Part shown: positions 19,464 through 31,035 of the stretch, piece by piece
How the letters are laid out: the number at the start of each line of letters is the position of its first letter
Position numbering within the stretch: the stretch's first letter is position 1
Assembly (NCBI GenBank): GCA_002786065.1
Contig: NHNY01000006.1
Span: 558,001 to 622,000, forward strand
Direction of reading: 5' to 3'
Origin: Microcyclospora pomicola
Lineage: Eukaryota; Ascomycota; Dothideomycetes; Capnodiales
Length of the DNA stretch: 64,000 nucleotides
Position numbers and translations under genes: made by a program
The notes under the pieces: generated by a model
Database searches by the model: none
The model's input: only the letters and a program-made list of their open reading frames with translations
Told to the model about the DNA's origin: nothing

Positions 19464-22199
19464 TCACTTCGCGTTCCTGATGACCTTCTTGATCGCACGC
19501 ATTCCCGTCAACGTCCCCTGTTTCCCGCTCACCCGCCCGACCTCCAAGACGATCATGCGCGTGAAGTCCTTGAGCAACCAATAGCTTGAGTGCGCGCCCA
19601 GCATGGTCAGATACTGGATCTCGAGCGGCCCACCGCCGTAGCGCAGGTAGAAGTCGATCTGGCCGTTATCGTTGAGGAGCAGCATCCGCTTCTCCGCGAC
19701 TTCTTCGCGCGTGAAGTTGTGGATCTCGAGTTCGACGTTGGACGGCAGGCGGGGGAGTGGGGGTGGAGCGTTCGGCGCCGATCCCGAGCCGGCGAACCAC
19801 GACGTCGAGGTGGCGGTGGTCGTGCTGTTGTTGCGGAACCAGGACGCGGACGCGGAGGGGATCATGGCTTTCTTGAGCGAGACGGCGAAGACGGAGTCGA
19901 CGGCGGCATTCATGCGGTAGGCGACCGGATCGTAGCCGTTGACGATGTTGTATACGTTATCGACCGCGATGCAGCCATATGTGCCCCGCTCACCGCAGAT
20001 GGAGAGGTTGTTAGAGGTTGGGTCTTGCTCCGCCGAGGCTGACGTGGAGTCTATGCGTGGTAGTAGCTGGGCTTTCTTCAGGAGAAGAAAGAAGCCGGCG
20101 GGAGATCCGGCAAGGAAGAGATTTGAGGTGTTGAACAAGAAGTGATCAAGACCTGTCATTTGCTCTAGTTGGAGGTTCGAGGGATCGGACAGGTGGGCGG
20201 GTACCTTTGTCGGTTGCCTGGAGAGGATATCGATCGACATGACGCTCCCCAGGGAATGTGCGATGATATGTACGCGACCATGCTGCGCAAAGCCGGGATT
20301 GTTCTTGCACCAGAGCTGATAAACACGGTTTGCCTCTCCAACGACTGCGGCGATCATCTTCGGCTGATGGTGCGACATGTAGTATGGTACATCTAGCATG
20401 ACATCGCTGACCAGGCTGCGTACTGACGGCAGGGTATCTGGTGTGATATCCTCGAGCCCAAACCCAGTGCCATCGTCAGGTCCATCCAAATAGCCGCCCT
20501 CTTCGAACGCCAGTGACTCGCGCCAATTGACAGGTAACACCATGATGCTGCCCATGCCGTCGCGGAACCGTGCTTTGACCTCGCTCGTACCGACCTCAAC
20601 ATTGACTTCACGACGGAAAGCATTCATCGCGTGCGTGAAATGCCACGACTCCATCCTGCGGGACAATTTCTGACCAATGCCGTGAATCACGAGAACAAGA
20701 TCGGAGACACTCGGTCGATCAGCTCGAGCAAGGTTAGGATCATTCTTGCTTCGATCGCCGAGGGGTGCACCAGAGACCGATGATGCTATGCCGTGTTCTG
20801 CTTTCGCCGCCTTGGTGCCACCTTTGGCTGGATGAAGCTTGTCCCAAGCAGCTTGATCGAAGCCTCTTACTACCGGAATGCCGATGTTGTGTCCTTTCCG
20901 GATGTAGTTCGCCAGAGGCCTCCGCCCATAGTATGCTGAAGGCAGCAGGCTAGGCTTTAGTATCCTAGCTTCTCTGTCGTTTGCATAGATCACGCCACAA
21001 TTGACATAGTTTCGTACTGCACCCTGCCTGCCGTAAAACAGTTTCCCAGATGCTTTGTTGTCGCACTCTGCGGTTCCAGTCGAGATATCGATAATGTCGC
21101 AAGCCACCTCTACAGCCTTGGCTCTAATACTTTCTGGGGTATCGGGATCTGCGCCGCTCAGATTGATGGTCGTGGCCCCTTTGATGAGATTCTGGCCCGA
21201 CGCTACACCTACGCTGCTCGATGGTCTGTCGTCTGATGGCTTGGCTTGCTTTTCCGGCCATAAAGGATGAACGATCTTCATCTCACCCGCTGCTCCGACT
21301 TCAATCGCACTCGTTAACTCGTCTTTCCACGTCTCCGTCCAGACTTGCAGGTCCACATATCCAGATTCCAGCATGTTAGCGACGTGCGTCTCGACAGGCA
21401 ACATTGAATCTTGGTAGAACCATGTCGCCCTTGCTACATGAGCAGTGTCATGTACGGGTTGCCAGTAGATGGGTGTCATCTGCAGGTCCGGCATGTTCAC
21501 TTCGTGCAATCGAGCAACCCCTACAGCGACACGCGCGGTCGGGCTTTCGCTCTTCCTTTTCTCCGGCGGCGGACTTTGCGACTCAGCGAGATGTGATCGG
21601 TCTTCCCAGAGATATGTGTCATGTGCTTGAAACCTTGGCCGTGCCAACCGCTCCTCTTTCAGTGTCACCACCTTATTCCTCGAAGGCGCCCGTATGAAAG
21701 GAGTTCCGGTGGTATCAGGTATCCCTGCTACTTCCGCTGCGCTTTGTGGGCCATCAGACACGTCCGCCAAAGCATCAGAATCGCTCTCCAAGTCCGGCGG
21801 TCCGTCGACATGGCCGAGACTTGACGCTGTGGGTCTGATCCGCGATCGTGGCGTACCAGGTTTCGAACTTGACGCTCGCCGCCCCGCGAAGCTCGTGCTC
21901 GACTTCCGTGTCCTACTGCCCTCTTTCGACTCCACCTTCTCGCCCGCTTGTTCATTATAGCTTAACAGTCTCTTTCTCAATCCCAGCCACGCAATGTCTA
22001 GTGCTCGGCTGTCATACTGCGAGAAGGGCTTCGGGGGCTGCTTCTCGGAGACATTCGCCCCGGTTGGAGGAGGGACTGGCGAAAGCGGATCATCGATGGG
22101 GAGCGGAGATGTGTAGAAGAAGCGAGCCTCGATCGCAGGAGGTGCCTCGGCCTTGTGCAAGACCTGTCGGATGTATTGATTCGTTGCTGGTCCACTCAT
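19464..22199 (-). CDS. DDHD-domain phospholipase (PA-PLA1 family)
   Basis: Intracellular phospholipase A1-type enzyme acting on phosphatidic acid and related lipids, related to yeast Ddl1 and mammalian DDHD1/2. One exon of 911 aa; the start ATG at 22199 is followed by an N-terminal region including ARFFYTSPLPIDDPLSPVPPP-like sequence. A disordered Ser/Arg/Pro segment spans about 90-230. The lipase core begins at VLVIHGIGQKLSRR, and the nucleophile elbow IIAHSLGS puts the serine at residue 649. The C-terminal DDHD region holds LFLAGSPAGFFLLLKKAQL, VYNIVNGYDPVAYRMN and the closing block LGAHSSYWLLKDF, with the conserved Asp and His residues. The product is full length compared with fungal relatives. 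Family assignment is secure; the exact lipid substrate is not. Confidence 0.95.
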   Translation of the reverse strand: MSGPATNQYIRQVLHKAEAPPAIEARFFYTSPLPIDDPLSPVPPPTGANVSEKQPPKPFSQYDSRALDIAWLGLRKRLLSYNEQAGEKVESKEGSRTRKSSTSFAGRRASSSKPGTPRSRIRPTASSLGHVDGPPDLESDSDALADVSDGPQSAAEVAGIPDTTGTPFIRAPSRNKVVTLKEERLARPRFQAHDTYLWEDRSHLAESQSPPPEKRKSESPTARVAVGVARLHEVNMPDLQMTPIYWQPVHDTAHVARATWFYQDSMLPVETHVANMLESGYVDLQVWTETWKDELTSAIEVGAAGEMKIVHPLWPEKQAKPSDDRPSSSVGVASGQNLIKGATTINLSGADPDTPESIRAKAVEVACDIIDISTGTAECDNKASGKLFYGRQGAVRNYVNCGVIYANDREARILKPSLLPSAYYGRRPLANYIRKGHNIGIPVVRGFDQAAWDKLHPAKGGTKAAKAEHGIASSVSGAPLGDRSKNDPNLARADRPSVSDLVLVIHGIGQKLSRRMESWHFTHAMNAFRREVNVEVGTSEVKARFRDGMGSIMVLPVNWRESLAFEEGGYLDGPDDGTGFGLEDITPDTLPSVRSLVSDVMLDVPYYMSHHQPKMIAAVVGEANRVYQLWCKNNPGFAQHGRVHIIAHSLGSVMSIDILSRQPTKVPAHLSDPSNLQLEQMTGLDHFLFNTSNLFLAGSPAGFFLLLKKAQLLPRIDSTSASAEQDPTSNNLSICGERGTYGCIAVDNVYNIVNGYDPVAYRMNAAVDSVFAVSLKKAMIPSASASWFRNNSTTTATSTSWFAGSGSAPNAPPPLPRLPSNVELEIHNFTREEVAEKRMLLLNDNGQIDFYLRYGGGPLEIQYLTMLGAHSSYWLLKDFTRMIVLEVGRVSGKQGTLTGMRAIKKVIRNAK

Positions 22200-23089
22200 C
22201 GCGGCGATTTGGGATCTTGAACCATCAATCGAGCGAGTGTGACGGGTCAGATGTACTCTAGATGATGCTGCTGGCGGCCGGATCTGCGCTGTCGGAGAGC
22301 TCTAAGTGAGGCCACAATCACCAGACACGTCTGGTGCAGATCTACGCAATTGGCCGTGGGTTTTCGTCCTTCTTCGAGCTCACCTCTGCCGAGCCCTCCA
22401 AGGTCCCGACGCGATCTTCTCAATGCGCGTGCCGTGTGTACGGTCCAGATGTTGTGATCTGAAGGACGTAACGCTGATCAAGCGGCTAAAAGAAAGTGGT
22501 CTCTGCCTGGCGAATACCGCGCCCTAAAGTGACGTAATTACGTGTACCTGAATTGCATGTGATCGAGCTGCAGGTCATGACTGGCACGCTTTGAGACTAA
22601 AACAGATGCTCGGCTTGAGGTGGTATCGGACGCTCGCAATCTACAATCAGTATTTGATTGATCAGATGAGTGATGAGGAACTAAGGCAAATATAGGCACA
22701 CTTCGCGTACATGTGTCAAAGACAATCGTGAGTCTACAATGTGGAGCGGTGTTCTGCGAGTCCAATCCCCAAACAAAACCTTCGGATACCTAGTACAGAT
22801 AGTATCATCTCTTCCGAATGATGGCCGACCGTCTTGAGTAGATACAATACTTGCATCAATGATTTCATCATAGCGTTTCCGCTCGGTAATGCTCCGTAAG
22901 GGTGTCATCAAGTGTTACCCCGTCACCACTCCTGGTTCGAGGTCACAGGTCGCATGAGCATACTGCCCGCGCCTCCAGGGCGACTTACGTACAGTTCTTG
23001 TGAGACAGTCTCCCCGAAAGTGATGCTCGATCCGGGCCACGAGCAATTCACTACCACGTCTGGCTGACGTGATTGGTACATCTCCGAGT
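22200..23089. other. Intergenic region DDHD phospholipase / Zn2Cys6 gene
   Basis: 890 bases. No coding sequence recognised. It contains the promoter of the phospholipase gene and the 3' end of the zinc-cluster gene. Confidence 0.5.
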
Positions 23090-24805
23090 TCAACGATGTA
23101 GCACATCGTCGATACCCATTCCCCGTCGACGCTTATATGCACCTGTTGTAGCTTCGTCTTCTGAGTCGTATCGGGCTCGCACTTCTTCGGAAAAGGCTGA
23201 AGAAGGCGGAGGCGGTGGACCTGCCAAAGGTGCTTGAGATAGGCGTGCATCCAGCGGAGGTACTCGTGGTGTCGGGGCTGTGATTCTGACGCTTTCGACG
23301 GTACCTTGTGGAGGCAGAGGTGTCCATCTTGCGCTAGGAATCGTGCCGAAGGGAGACTGTAGTACGGGCTGCAGGTTCGTTGTACCGTGTGGCTGTTGGT
23401 CTATCGATGTGTAAGGCGCTTGAGGGATAGTCGGTGTGGTATAGGAATGCAGACGATCTATATGTTGTGCGGTGTGGATGTTCGTCAACGGAAAGCGCTG
23501 ATCGAGTGGTCCGGATTGCGTAGTATATCGCTGAGATCTTGTGACATCCTCAGGCTGCGGCAGATGTCTTTGCGAGCCCGGCGCATAAAGACCACTGTAT
23601 GGTATCGTGCTCTGTTGAGAAGGCTGGAATGGTGAGTCCAGTTGTCGAAACGAAGGTAAGGTCAGAACAACAAAATAAACACTTGCTTTGGCAAGTCTGA
23701 CACGAGCCGTGAAAGTATGACCTCTGACACCATCTTGAAGCTGTGACCATGTATACGTGTTGTCTGCGTAGCCTTGAGCTAATTGGTCTGCTTCTGAATT
23801 TGTGATGCCATCAAGGATGTCTTGACCACGCTGCAAGATAGGCGGCATGTACGTCGGTTCTCGAGCTTCTCGCTCAGCCCTCAGCCTATTTCGAATCGTC
23901 TGGAACGAGAAACCATCCGCTTGCATGGCAACATCTGCCAGGTGGCTCCCTCGCAAGTCACGCCCGTTTGACATTGCCATGTGGAATGATCGATTTGCTT
24001 TCTGAACGTCAAGATTCAGATCAAGCAAAGCTGTCGGTGTTTCATAACCGTACACCTCACTGACCGTATCCCAGTGCAGTTGGCTAGCTCGAGCATGTAA
24101 TGGCGTGCGAGCAGTATAGCCAGGAGTTGGCATGGAAGAGGTAGAAGAGCCTTCGCTCGTCATCGATTGAATCGAACGGAAGGATTCGGCTCGTCTTGGA
24201 CGCGTGGCTGCAATACGACGAGAGGGTTGCGCTACTGGTCCTTGTTGAGGTGCTTGCATTACAGAGTCCGGTATCGTGGTCGCTGCGCTGAAGTCCGTCT
24301 CTTCGCGCAAACGTGGCCGGCCACGTTTCTTGTGCTGGACGTCATGACATGAATCCTAGAACATTCGGTAAGGCACATGTCAGGGGCACCGCTAAGAAAC
24401 ATGGCTCACCTGCTTACCAGAGGTAACACATCTCGCACAGGGGCGATTAACGTCACAACTGAGATGTGCGCGCTTGCAGTTGACACATGCTGAGGCAACG
24501 TGAGCTTTGGGCTTCCGGCCACCTCGATTGTTGGATGGTCCAGGAGTCGCGATTGGGGTTGTTATTTGAGTAGACGAGGCCAGGCCAGGAATCGTGAAGA
24601 CCGTATTCTGGCTTTGAGGTTCGAGGGGCTGAACTCCAAGTGGTGTACTGACGGCTAAGTCATTTGTTGTAGAAACGTTGGAGGTCGGAAGAAGACTGGG
24701 CTGTGCCGCAGTGCATAGAGTTCCTTGTGACACTGATGAAGACACAGGCGTCAGGTTGGACATGTGCTCTTCGAGTACTCTTGGGTCCGAAGCAGGGTTT
24801 GACAT
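23090..24805 (-). CDS. Zn2Cys6 transcription factor with AT-hook-like motif and PAS-like region
   Basis: Nuclear DNA-binding regulator. Exons 24805-24410 and 24355-23090 (intron 54 nt) give 553 aa. The zinc cluster has Cys 107, 110, 117, 123, 126 and 135 (spacing 2-6-5-2-8); the intron falls between the fifth and sixth Cys, so splicing is needed to complete it. KKRGRPRLRE directly after is an AT-hook-like basic patch. Residues ~225-345 (from TALLDLNLDVQKANRSFHMA through GQDILDGI to VYFVVLTLPSFRQL) look like a PAS domain, a combination seen in a group of fungal zinc-cluster proteins. The C-terminal 200 residues are Pro/Gln/Ser-rich and end in the basic YKRRRGMGIDDVLHR. The N-terminal 95 residues are Ser/Thr/Pro-rich. 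The target genes are unknown. Confidence 0.9.
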
Positions 24806-27800
24806 TAGTAGCGACAGGTATGACTCTCAGTATCAGATGAGCGCCGGAGTGACCGCACGCTGAAGCTTGCGCACGAAGAGGCACTACCGCTGAGATGCTG
24901 ACCTTTTTGCGGGATGGATAAGACACGACAGAACAGCACCGTGGCGGAGGACATCGCCCAAGTTTCGGAAAGCGCCAAAACTTCACAGCTTGATTGGCAT
25001 CAAACGCACGCTTGCGCTTCGCAAATCATCGGCCACTGCCAAACGCCATGGAACGGACCTCAAGACAAAACTGGCACTTGTGCGATCCGCAGCTGCTGAG
25101 AAAGCAGGGAACGACAAGGCCACGGCTGCGATTTTCAGATGGTCTCGATGTCGGATTTCCCCACGGGTAGACTCTGTCCCATAGCAGGGGAGAGATGGCG
25201 TCTGACAGAATTCGATTTAGTCGAGTCCGAGGGTTTGCGATACCTGTGTCTGGTAGATAGCCTCTGCGCGCAGTTGGACGTACAGTAGACGTTTGCTCGT
25301 GTCACCTATGGAAGGATAATGAAAGGTGCGAGCCTGCTTGCAAAAGGTTAGTGCCGCACTCTTGAGGTCGGGCTACAGCAGAGCGCTCCAGTCGTTTCCA
25401 AGTATCAGGACCAGGAATTCCAGAGCTGCCTACCTTTCATGCGTCCCCACAAAAGAGCGGGATGTATGTACTGTGTTTCGCTACTGGCCGAGCGAGAGTA
25501 CGTTGTCGAGAAGCTTGTTGCCGGTCTCGCACGGTAATGGTTCTGTTTATGTTGCTTTCACCGACCTTGGTTTGCACTCCTCTAGCATATTAACATTCAA
25601 GGGTCGTCCGCTAAGTTACCTTCGCCACATATACTAGCAGAGTTCCAATGCCACTGAAACTTCATCCCGTCCTGCCGCACACAAGCATATTCTCCTAGCC
25701 TGGGTCGTTCCTCTTGCGGGTTAATTATCCGGCGAAACGTCACTCAGACTTATCCTACCATGTCACGAAATCTCATGTATTGAGTTTCCTGTTGCCCGAG
25801 TGTTTCGGGTCCGATGACTCTCCTCTGGTGAACGTGACAGCAGAATCCGAACCGCAAGTCCGTGCTGCTTCTTACGTAGCCAATAATCATGAGGCAATTC
25901 AGCTCCTGATTAGCTTCATCTAGGATCATATCTGGCGATGCATTCAACCGGGATGCTGAATGCTTCGGGCGTGCTAGGCTGCGTTTCGTGACATGGTAGG
26001 GTAGCTCCAATGTGCTGACGGCAGATGATGTCCTGGAGGCGGGGCCGGATCGCTTTGAGAAAAGCAGGGTCGGCCTATGCAAAAGCCTGTTTGCTACGCC
26101 CGCATGGTCCTTCTGCAGACGCCTGTGACCAGCATGAATGTCGAAAGCGCACGAAGCATGCGTTCGCACCGCCTTTCTTCCCTGAGACCACCAGCGGGCC
26201 AGGACTGTGTGGCTGAAATGGTAGATGCAAGCTAGTCATGCACGATCACCGTTGGCGAAGACTTGATAACGTTATTGATCTGCAGTCACAGCACGACTAC
26301 TGTACGAGTTTCGGGACATTCTTCACATGACAGTGCAATCCGTGCCGTCTGTGCAGGTCGGCTTGGTCAACAAGATCAGACCCACCCGTCTCAGCTCGGC
26401 GCAAGGCTCAGAATGCTGATCCAGCCCAGCCGTGCTCGGCCTTGGATAGATTCTTGGTGCGATATCCGCTCTGGGTTGCGGTGCTGCAAAATGCGTGCTG
26501 TCTAATGGTGAGCTTGAACTTTGTGCTCAGTCACACAGTCTCGAGCCTCGAGACCCTTGATGATTGGGGACATATGCCATGCAGTCCTGGCAGATGATTT
26601 GGAAACGCTTGGCGTGCGGCATGGCCATCATGGCACTTCGTTCATCTTATCTCGAGCTATTGGCGAGCTGATGAGCATGGATGTGCTGCATGTTGCCGAC
26701 GGCCGTACGCTACGGAAATTTTGAGGGGGGAGCTACCCACAGTGTGAAACACGGTCAACAGACCAGCAAGATGCCATCTGTGACGTGCAGCAGATAACTG
26801 GGAGGTGATCACAGTACTGTATCGCTGGATGCTAGGCTGCTGTAGCCTGCACACCCTGCGATGACTTTCAATGCGAGTCTGCGACTGAAGTCGAAAAGTC
26901 CTTGTGACGCCACATCTGTGACCAGGGCCCGTTGAACCTTCAGCACAGGCCATTTTACGCTTTTCTCGATTGTCCTTGGCAGTTCGATGGACCTTGTCAT
27001 TGCTTATCATACATCGATTTCGCATCATCGATCAGCTTTGGTGCAGTCTGCGAGAATGGCAATGATCACAGCTTTTCGACCAAGATCCCGCCGGAAGCCG
27101 ATTGACAGCACCTGATGCTATGTGGTGTAGTGTCAGTAGTAGACCAGATGCCGATGCTTTGCGTTTGCCGAGTCATGCCTTACTCCCGTGGACACAGCGT
27201 CACACCGACAAGAGACATTTTGGCCCCTCATATCGACAATGATTAGGCCTCTTAAGGATGCTAGGTGGCCAGAAGGGTCCAGGACCAAGAACCTGAAACA
27301 CTCAATGGTGACAGGGGCAGGGCTCAATCTCAACTGAAGCAAGATCGATCACACAAGCAGCAAGATGAATACAAAGATCTCAACGGAATGCACCCCTGGT
27401 ATGTGATAGCATTGACAGGAGTCACAGGACATCTCATAACGGAGTATTCAGCCATCATCCAGGATCACATCTGTGGATATCATCGTCACGATGCGGCTCT
27501 GTTGAATTAAGCGCCAGTAGACGCCGTTTGAGGCGGATTTTAGCTTCGGAACCATGAAGTCACCTCACTTTCATGAGCACCGGCTATCGCGAGGAGTCAA
27601 GACGGCAAAGGCTTGATAGCCCCGGAGAATACCATCTCATGTTCAAGTCTCCGCATACGAGTGACATCCCTACCATCGTCGATTTGCAAGGCAAGTCGAC
27701 CCTTCGCTTATGACTAGGTTTGGCGCTTCTGGACAAGCTCTGGTCTTGCGCAAGCCTCAAGGTGGTTACTTCGGGAGTGCATTTTGATCTGCCCTTGTTC

Positions 27801-28963
27801 CTGTACATGCCTGTGCGCCACCCTGATCTGAGGCCAGCCTGGCAAGTTGTGTCATGTGCAAGCCGAATGCGGATGCGCTGACGTCTACTCGAAGATTGAG
27901 CACATGACCGGAGCGAACACGCCAGCGGACAACATCAGTCTCCAAGATCCCACAATAGCTGTGCCCTTTGGTTGCGAGTGCGAGCAGACCTTGTAAGAAT
28001 AAGCAGTCTGATTCTGACCATAGCTCGTCATAGACCGCGACATCACCAACGATATGGGGTCAAGAATGCCGCGTATGCACGACCATCACGACGTCCGTCT
28101 TGTGCTGTGGCCTGATTCGGAGACGGAAGGTATCCTTGGCCTGCAGTCCGCATGATCAAAGGCTAGGAGCCCAACCGCACGTTAATGTCCTTTACAGCAA
28201 CTATGTGTCCGCTTCATGTGTTGAACCTTTGGGCGTCCTTCACACTGTCATGCGTAAGTATGAAGAACGAGCTGCTGATATTCCCTGGGGCTCTGAGGAC
28301 TTTCGAGGAAAATGAATAATTTCCGATTGCTCCGCTCCATTATTCCACCTCATCACGCAGAGCAAGGTCTAAAGATGACTTGAACGCGTCTCAAATATCA
28401 GCTTCGGCGGACGAGACAGGCACTCTCGGAAGCTCCAACGTGAAATTCATATAGGTAGGCTAATAACCCTCTATTAATACGTTCAGACATCTCAGTCGCA
28501 GAGAAAAGATTCATTGGTGAAGTGCCTTCATATTACAATCTCAACAGAGCTACGAAATATAGTATGTCCACGGCGACCAGAATCGGAATGCTTGAATCGA
28601 GCCAAGATATGGAGAAACTTGTCGACTTCTTATTATACCCACTAGTTCACAAAAGTCGCAGTAATGTGTCATTGTGGTTTGGCATGAACTTTACTCTACG
28701 AGTTGCCATCGATGAAGCGGACGAACACCACTGCTCAGTCAACTGGGATCAGTGTATGATGCATCTAAGACCAACAGCGATTGAAGCTCAGAAAGAACGA
28801 TGGATGAGTTCGGAAGCATACCCACCTGGTCTCAACCCCAGAATCAATGAGAGAGGGACGATTGCGAAAGTGCAAGTCCTTCCGGCCGACCATGTCAAAC
28901 AGCCATACCTCCATCACTCTTGGAAAATCCCCACTTCTTCTGCAACAGCAATAGCTACCTCTG
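24806..28963. other. Gene-poor stretch of about 4.2 kb
   Basis: No family-recognisable coding sequence on either strand. Open frames are short (mostly under 125 codons) and without protein character. Composition looks similar to flanking DNA and is not strongly AT-rich, so I see no gross sign of repeat-induced mutation. One 247-bp element with inverted ends lies at 25754-26000. The part at 28564-29004 is open but unconvincing. Confidence 0.5.
25754..26000. repeat. 247-bp element bounded by 17-bp perfect inverted repeats (MITE-like)
   Basis: CCTACCATGTCACGAAA at 25754-25770 is exactly mirrored by TTTCGTGACATGGTAGG at 25984-26000, enclosing 213 bp without coding content. Size and end structure are those of a short non-autonomous DNA transposon. 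No clear target-site duplication is visible, so a chance or structural origin is not excluded. Confidence 0.45.
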
Positions 28964-29659
28964 TCACTCTTCCAACATTCCCAACTCTTCTGCGGCGGCA
29001 ATAGCAGCACCAAATGAAGAGAAACCTCTTGATCGTTGTCGTCCAGATCTAGGCGCCGATCTAGCTTGCGAGGTTGTGCTGCGACTCGGTACAGCTCTGG
29101 TCGGAGTGACAGTGACCTGGCTGGCAGTGCTTTCAGGACTGTGGCCTGGCGAGACCACGCTTTCACGCTTCTTGTTTTGAGGTGTCGATAAGGTCGAGGA
29201 GTTTGACCTCCATGACCTCCAAGACCAGAGCGAACTGAATCTGTGCCGTGGCTCGTCATCATCGTCCTCTGCAATCAAAAGCGATTCCGGTTCAACACTC
29301 TCACCAGATGAAGGGCTTTCGATGACCCTTCCTGGCACGATCCGCTGCAGCCGCTTCTTGCCACTGATGCTCGGCCGTACGGCTGACTGGCTGGGTCGCC
29401 GGCGCTTGCTATGCTCTGAGACCATGGACCGAGTCTCGGAATCCTCGTTCTCGCCACTGTCCGGTTCCTTGAATACGTCCTGAAGTGCTGTCAATGTGCT
29501 GTCGTCTCTGTTACGAACTTCTGTTTCGATTTTCGACGCGCTCGACTTTCTTCGGGCACGATGTGCGGCAAAATCGGGATAAAAAATTCCAGCCAAGCTA
29601 CCACTAAGGTCATTGTTGCTGGATTTTGAACTCTCGGCACGGATTGGACGATGTTGCTG
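28964..29659 (-). other. 231-codon open frame in phase after the PQ-loop stop codon
   Basis: This stretch continues the reading frame of the PQ-loop gene directly after its TAG and stays open for 231 codons to a stop at 28964. The translation is protein-like: Ser/Arg-rich with KRRRPSQSAV, an acidic patch AEDDDDEP, SLWSWRSWRS, and an ordered-looking end AAIAAAEELGMLEE. No ATG lies at its head; the first usable start would be deep inside. It could be a C-terminal extension reached by readthrough, an exon joined by an intron I cannot see, or a former tail cut off by a recent stop mutation. No good GT donor was found near the TAG. Confidence 0.5.
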
Positions 29660-30699
29660 CTAGCCTTTGCGTCCAGAACCGTGGAGGAGACTCGTGTGTT
29701 CAGTCGGCTCCTCTGCGTTATCGACGGAGATGCGAGCACGATCATTGCGAGGCGACACCGTCCCATCTACGTTGCTCGCCACACGCTCTTCGGCCTCGCT
29801 GTCCGACTCGATCATAGCTTGCTCCGAATCGTTGTCTTTGTACCTTATAGCCATGCCCAGCAGTACGCACTGTAACGTCCCTGTTACCAGCAACACAGTC
29901 CATGTACTCCAGCCCTCCCAGCCCACCCTCATGAACAGACTCAAGGCAAATACGAAGGAGCCTGGGACCTGCATCCAGAGTGTGTGTGCAGAAAAGCTCT
30001 TCATCTCTTTCAACTTGAAGGTGTAAGCGATCTGAGGAAAGTACTGTATGACAGCCATCAGACTGCTTGCAATACCAAGCGCATTTGCCCAGCCTTGAGT
30101 GTGATGTGGCCATGCGGCAACCAGGGCAATGCTGGTGAAGCCGACAAGGAAGGCAGCCAGCATAGTAACGCCGGACACGATAATAGCGTCCTGCCTATTT
30201 CCAGCCGGACCTTTGGTAAGACTTTGTACTGAAGAGCTGAGGTCGACTTCTGGTGCGGTAGAGGAATAGATGAGGTAGAGAAATACGCTGTGGCCAATCA
30301 GTTGGTGGTCGAAAAGACCGTCCGAGCCACAAGCACTTACATGAACATGAAACACGACCATTGCATGCCAATCTGAACGACACCCAGTAGAGCAGCGAAG
30401 CAGGCTCCACCAGAAATCGACTTGCAGCATGCCATGTCTTCGCGACTGGAGGGTAAGACCAGAATGTTGGCAATCGCGCATATGGAGCTCAGCGCACCCA
30501 AGCCGACGAACCACGGCGAGAGACCTTCGCTAGAACCACGGCGAATGATCTTGAAATGCTGAGGTAAATACGAGACGAGAAGCCCCACAGCGATGAAGCT
30601 TGCGAGCGTGGTGAGTACTGCAGGTGGGCGCGAGAGGATGTCGCAATGGCTACCCTGCGGAAGGCTCACCGCCATCATGGCGGCGGTGATAATAGACAT
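29660..30699 (-). CDS. PQ-loop repeat membrane protein
   Basis: Seven-helix membrane protein of the PQ-loop (MtN3/cystinosin-like) family, usually a lysosomal/vacuolar amino-acid exporter. Exons 30699-30341 and 30287-29660 (intron 53 nt, 30288-30340) give 328 aa. The first PQ motif is VSYLPQHFKIIRRGSSEGLS near residue 45, the second VIQYFPQIAYTFKLKEMKSFS near 200; both show the Pro-Gln dipeptide at a helix end followed by a basic loop. The hydrophilic C-terminus carries Asp/Ser/Glu-rich sequence and EEPTEHTSLLHG, which resembles the acidic di-leucine-type tail motifs of vacuolar proteins. The frame stops at TAG (29662-29660) but stays open afterwards. It is divergent from TYW1 with 336 bp between starts. 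Confidence 0.88.
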
Positions 30700-31035
30700 G
30701 TTGGTGATGGATGGAGCAGCGATTGAAGGCGGTTGTGACTGAAGTTACAGTGGAGGATCGTTGGCTACATGGTTGTGATGGCGCTTGTACATAGAGAGGT
30801 GGAAGTCGAGAGGCTGGAAGTGACTGCCCTTGGAGCGCCATGACCACATCGGCAGACGCGAAGCGCGACAGCTGCATCTCGCAATCGATAAGCGCAACTG
30901 CTTGCTTGCTTGCCCCACACTCTCCCAAAGACTACTAGTGGGGAATTTGCGGTGATGTGGGGCAGGGAACATTTCCAGTCGAGTTCGATATCATCAAACA
31001 TAATGGATCATCCTTGTGCATGAGTATACCTAACC
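30700..31035. promoter_or_regulatory. Shared divergent promoter PQ-loop gene / TYW1
   Basis: 336 bases between two outward-reading ATGs; no gene inside. Both core promoters must lie here. No specific binding site is claimed. Confidence 0.5.

Noticed and set aside
23624-23686. Possible GC-AG intron (63 nt, GCAAGT...TTCCAG) in the zinc-cluster gene
   Set aside because: Reading through keeps the frame and gives plausible PAS-like strands (VYFVVLTLPSF); non-canonical donor. Left as coding, but a junction read would overturn this.
28564-29004. Plus-strand frame of about 147 codons with an internal ATG at 28564
   Set aside because: Overlaps the end of the open PQ-loop tail on the other strand and shows no family features or splice signals; not enough support.
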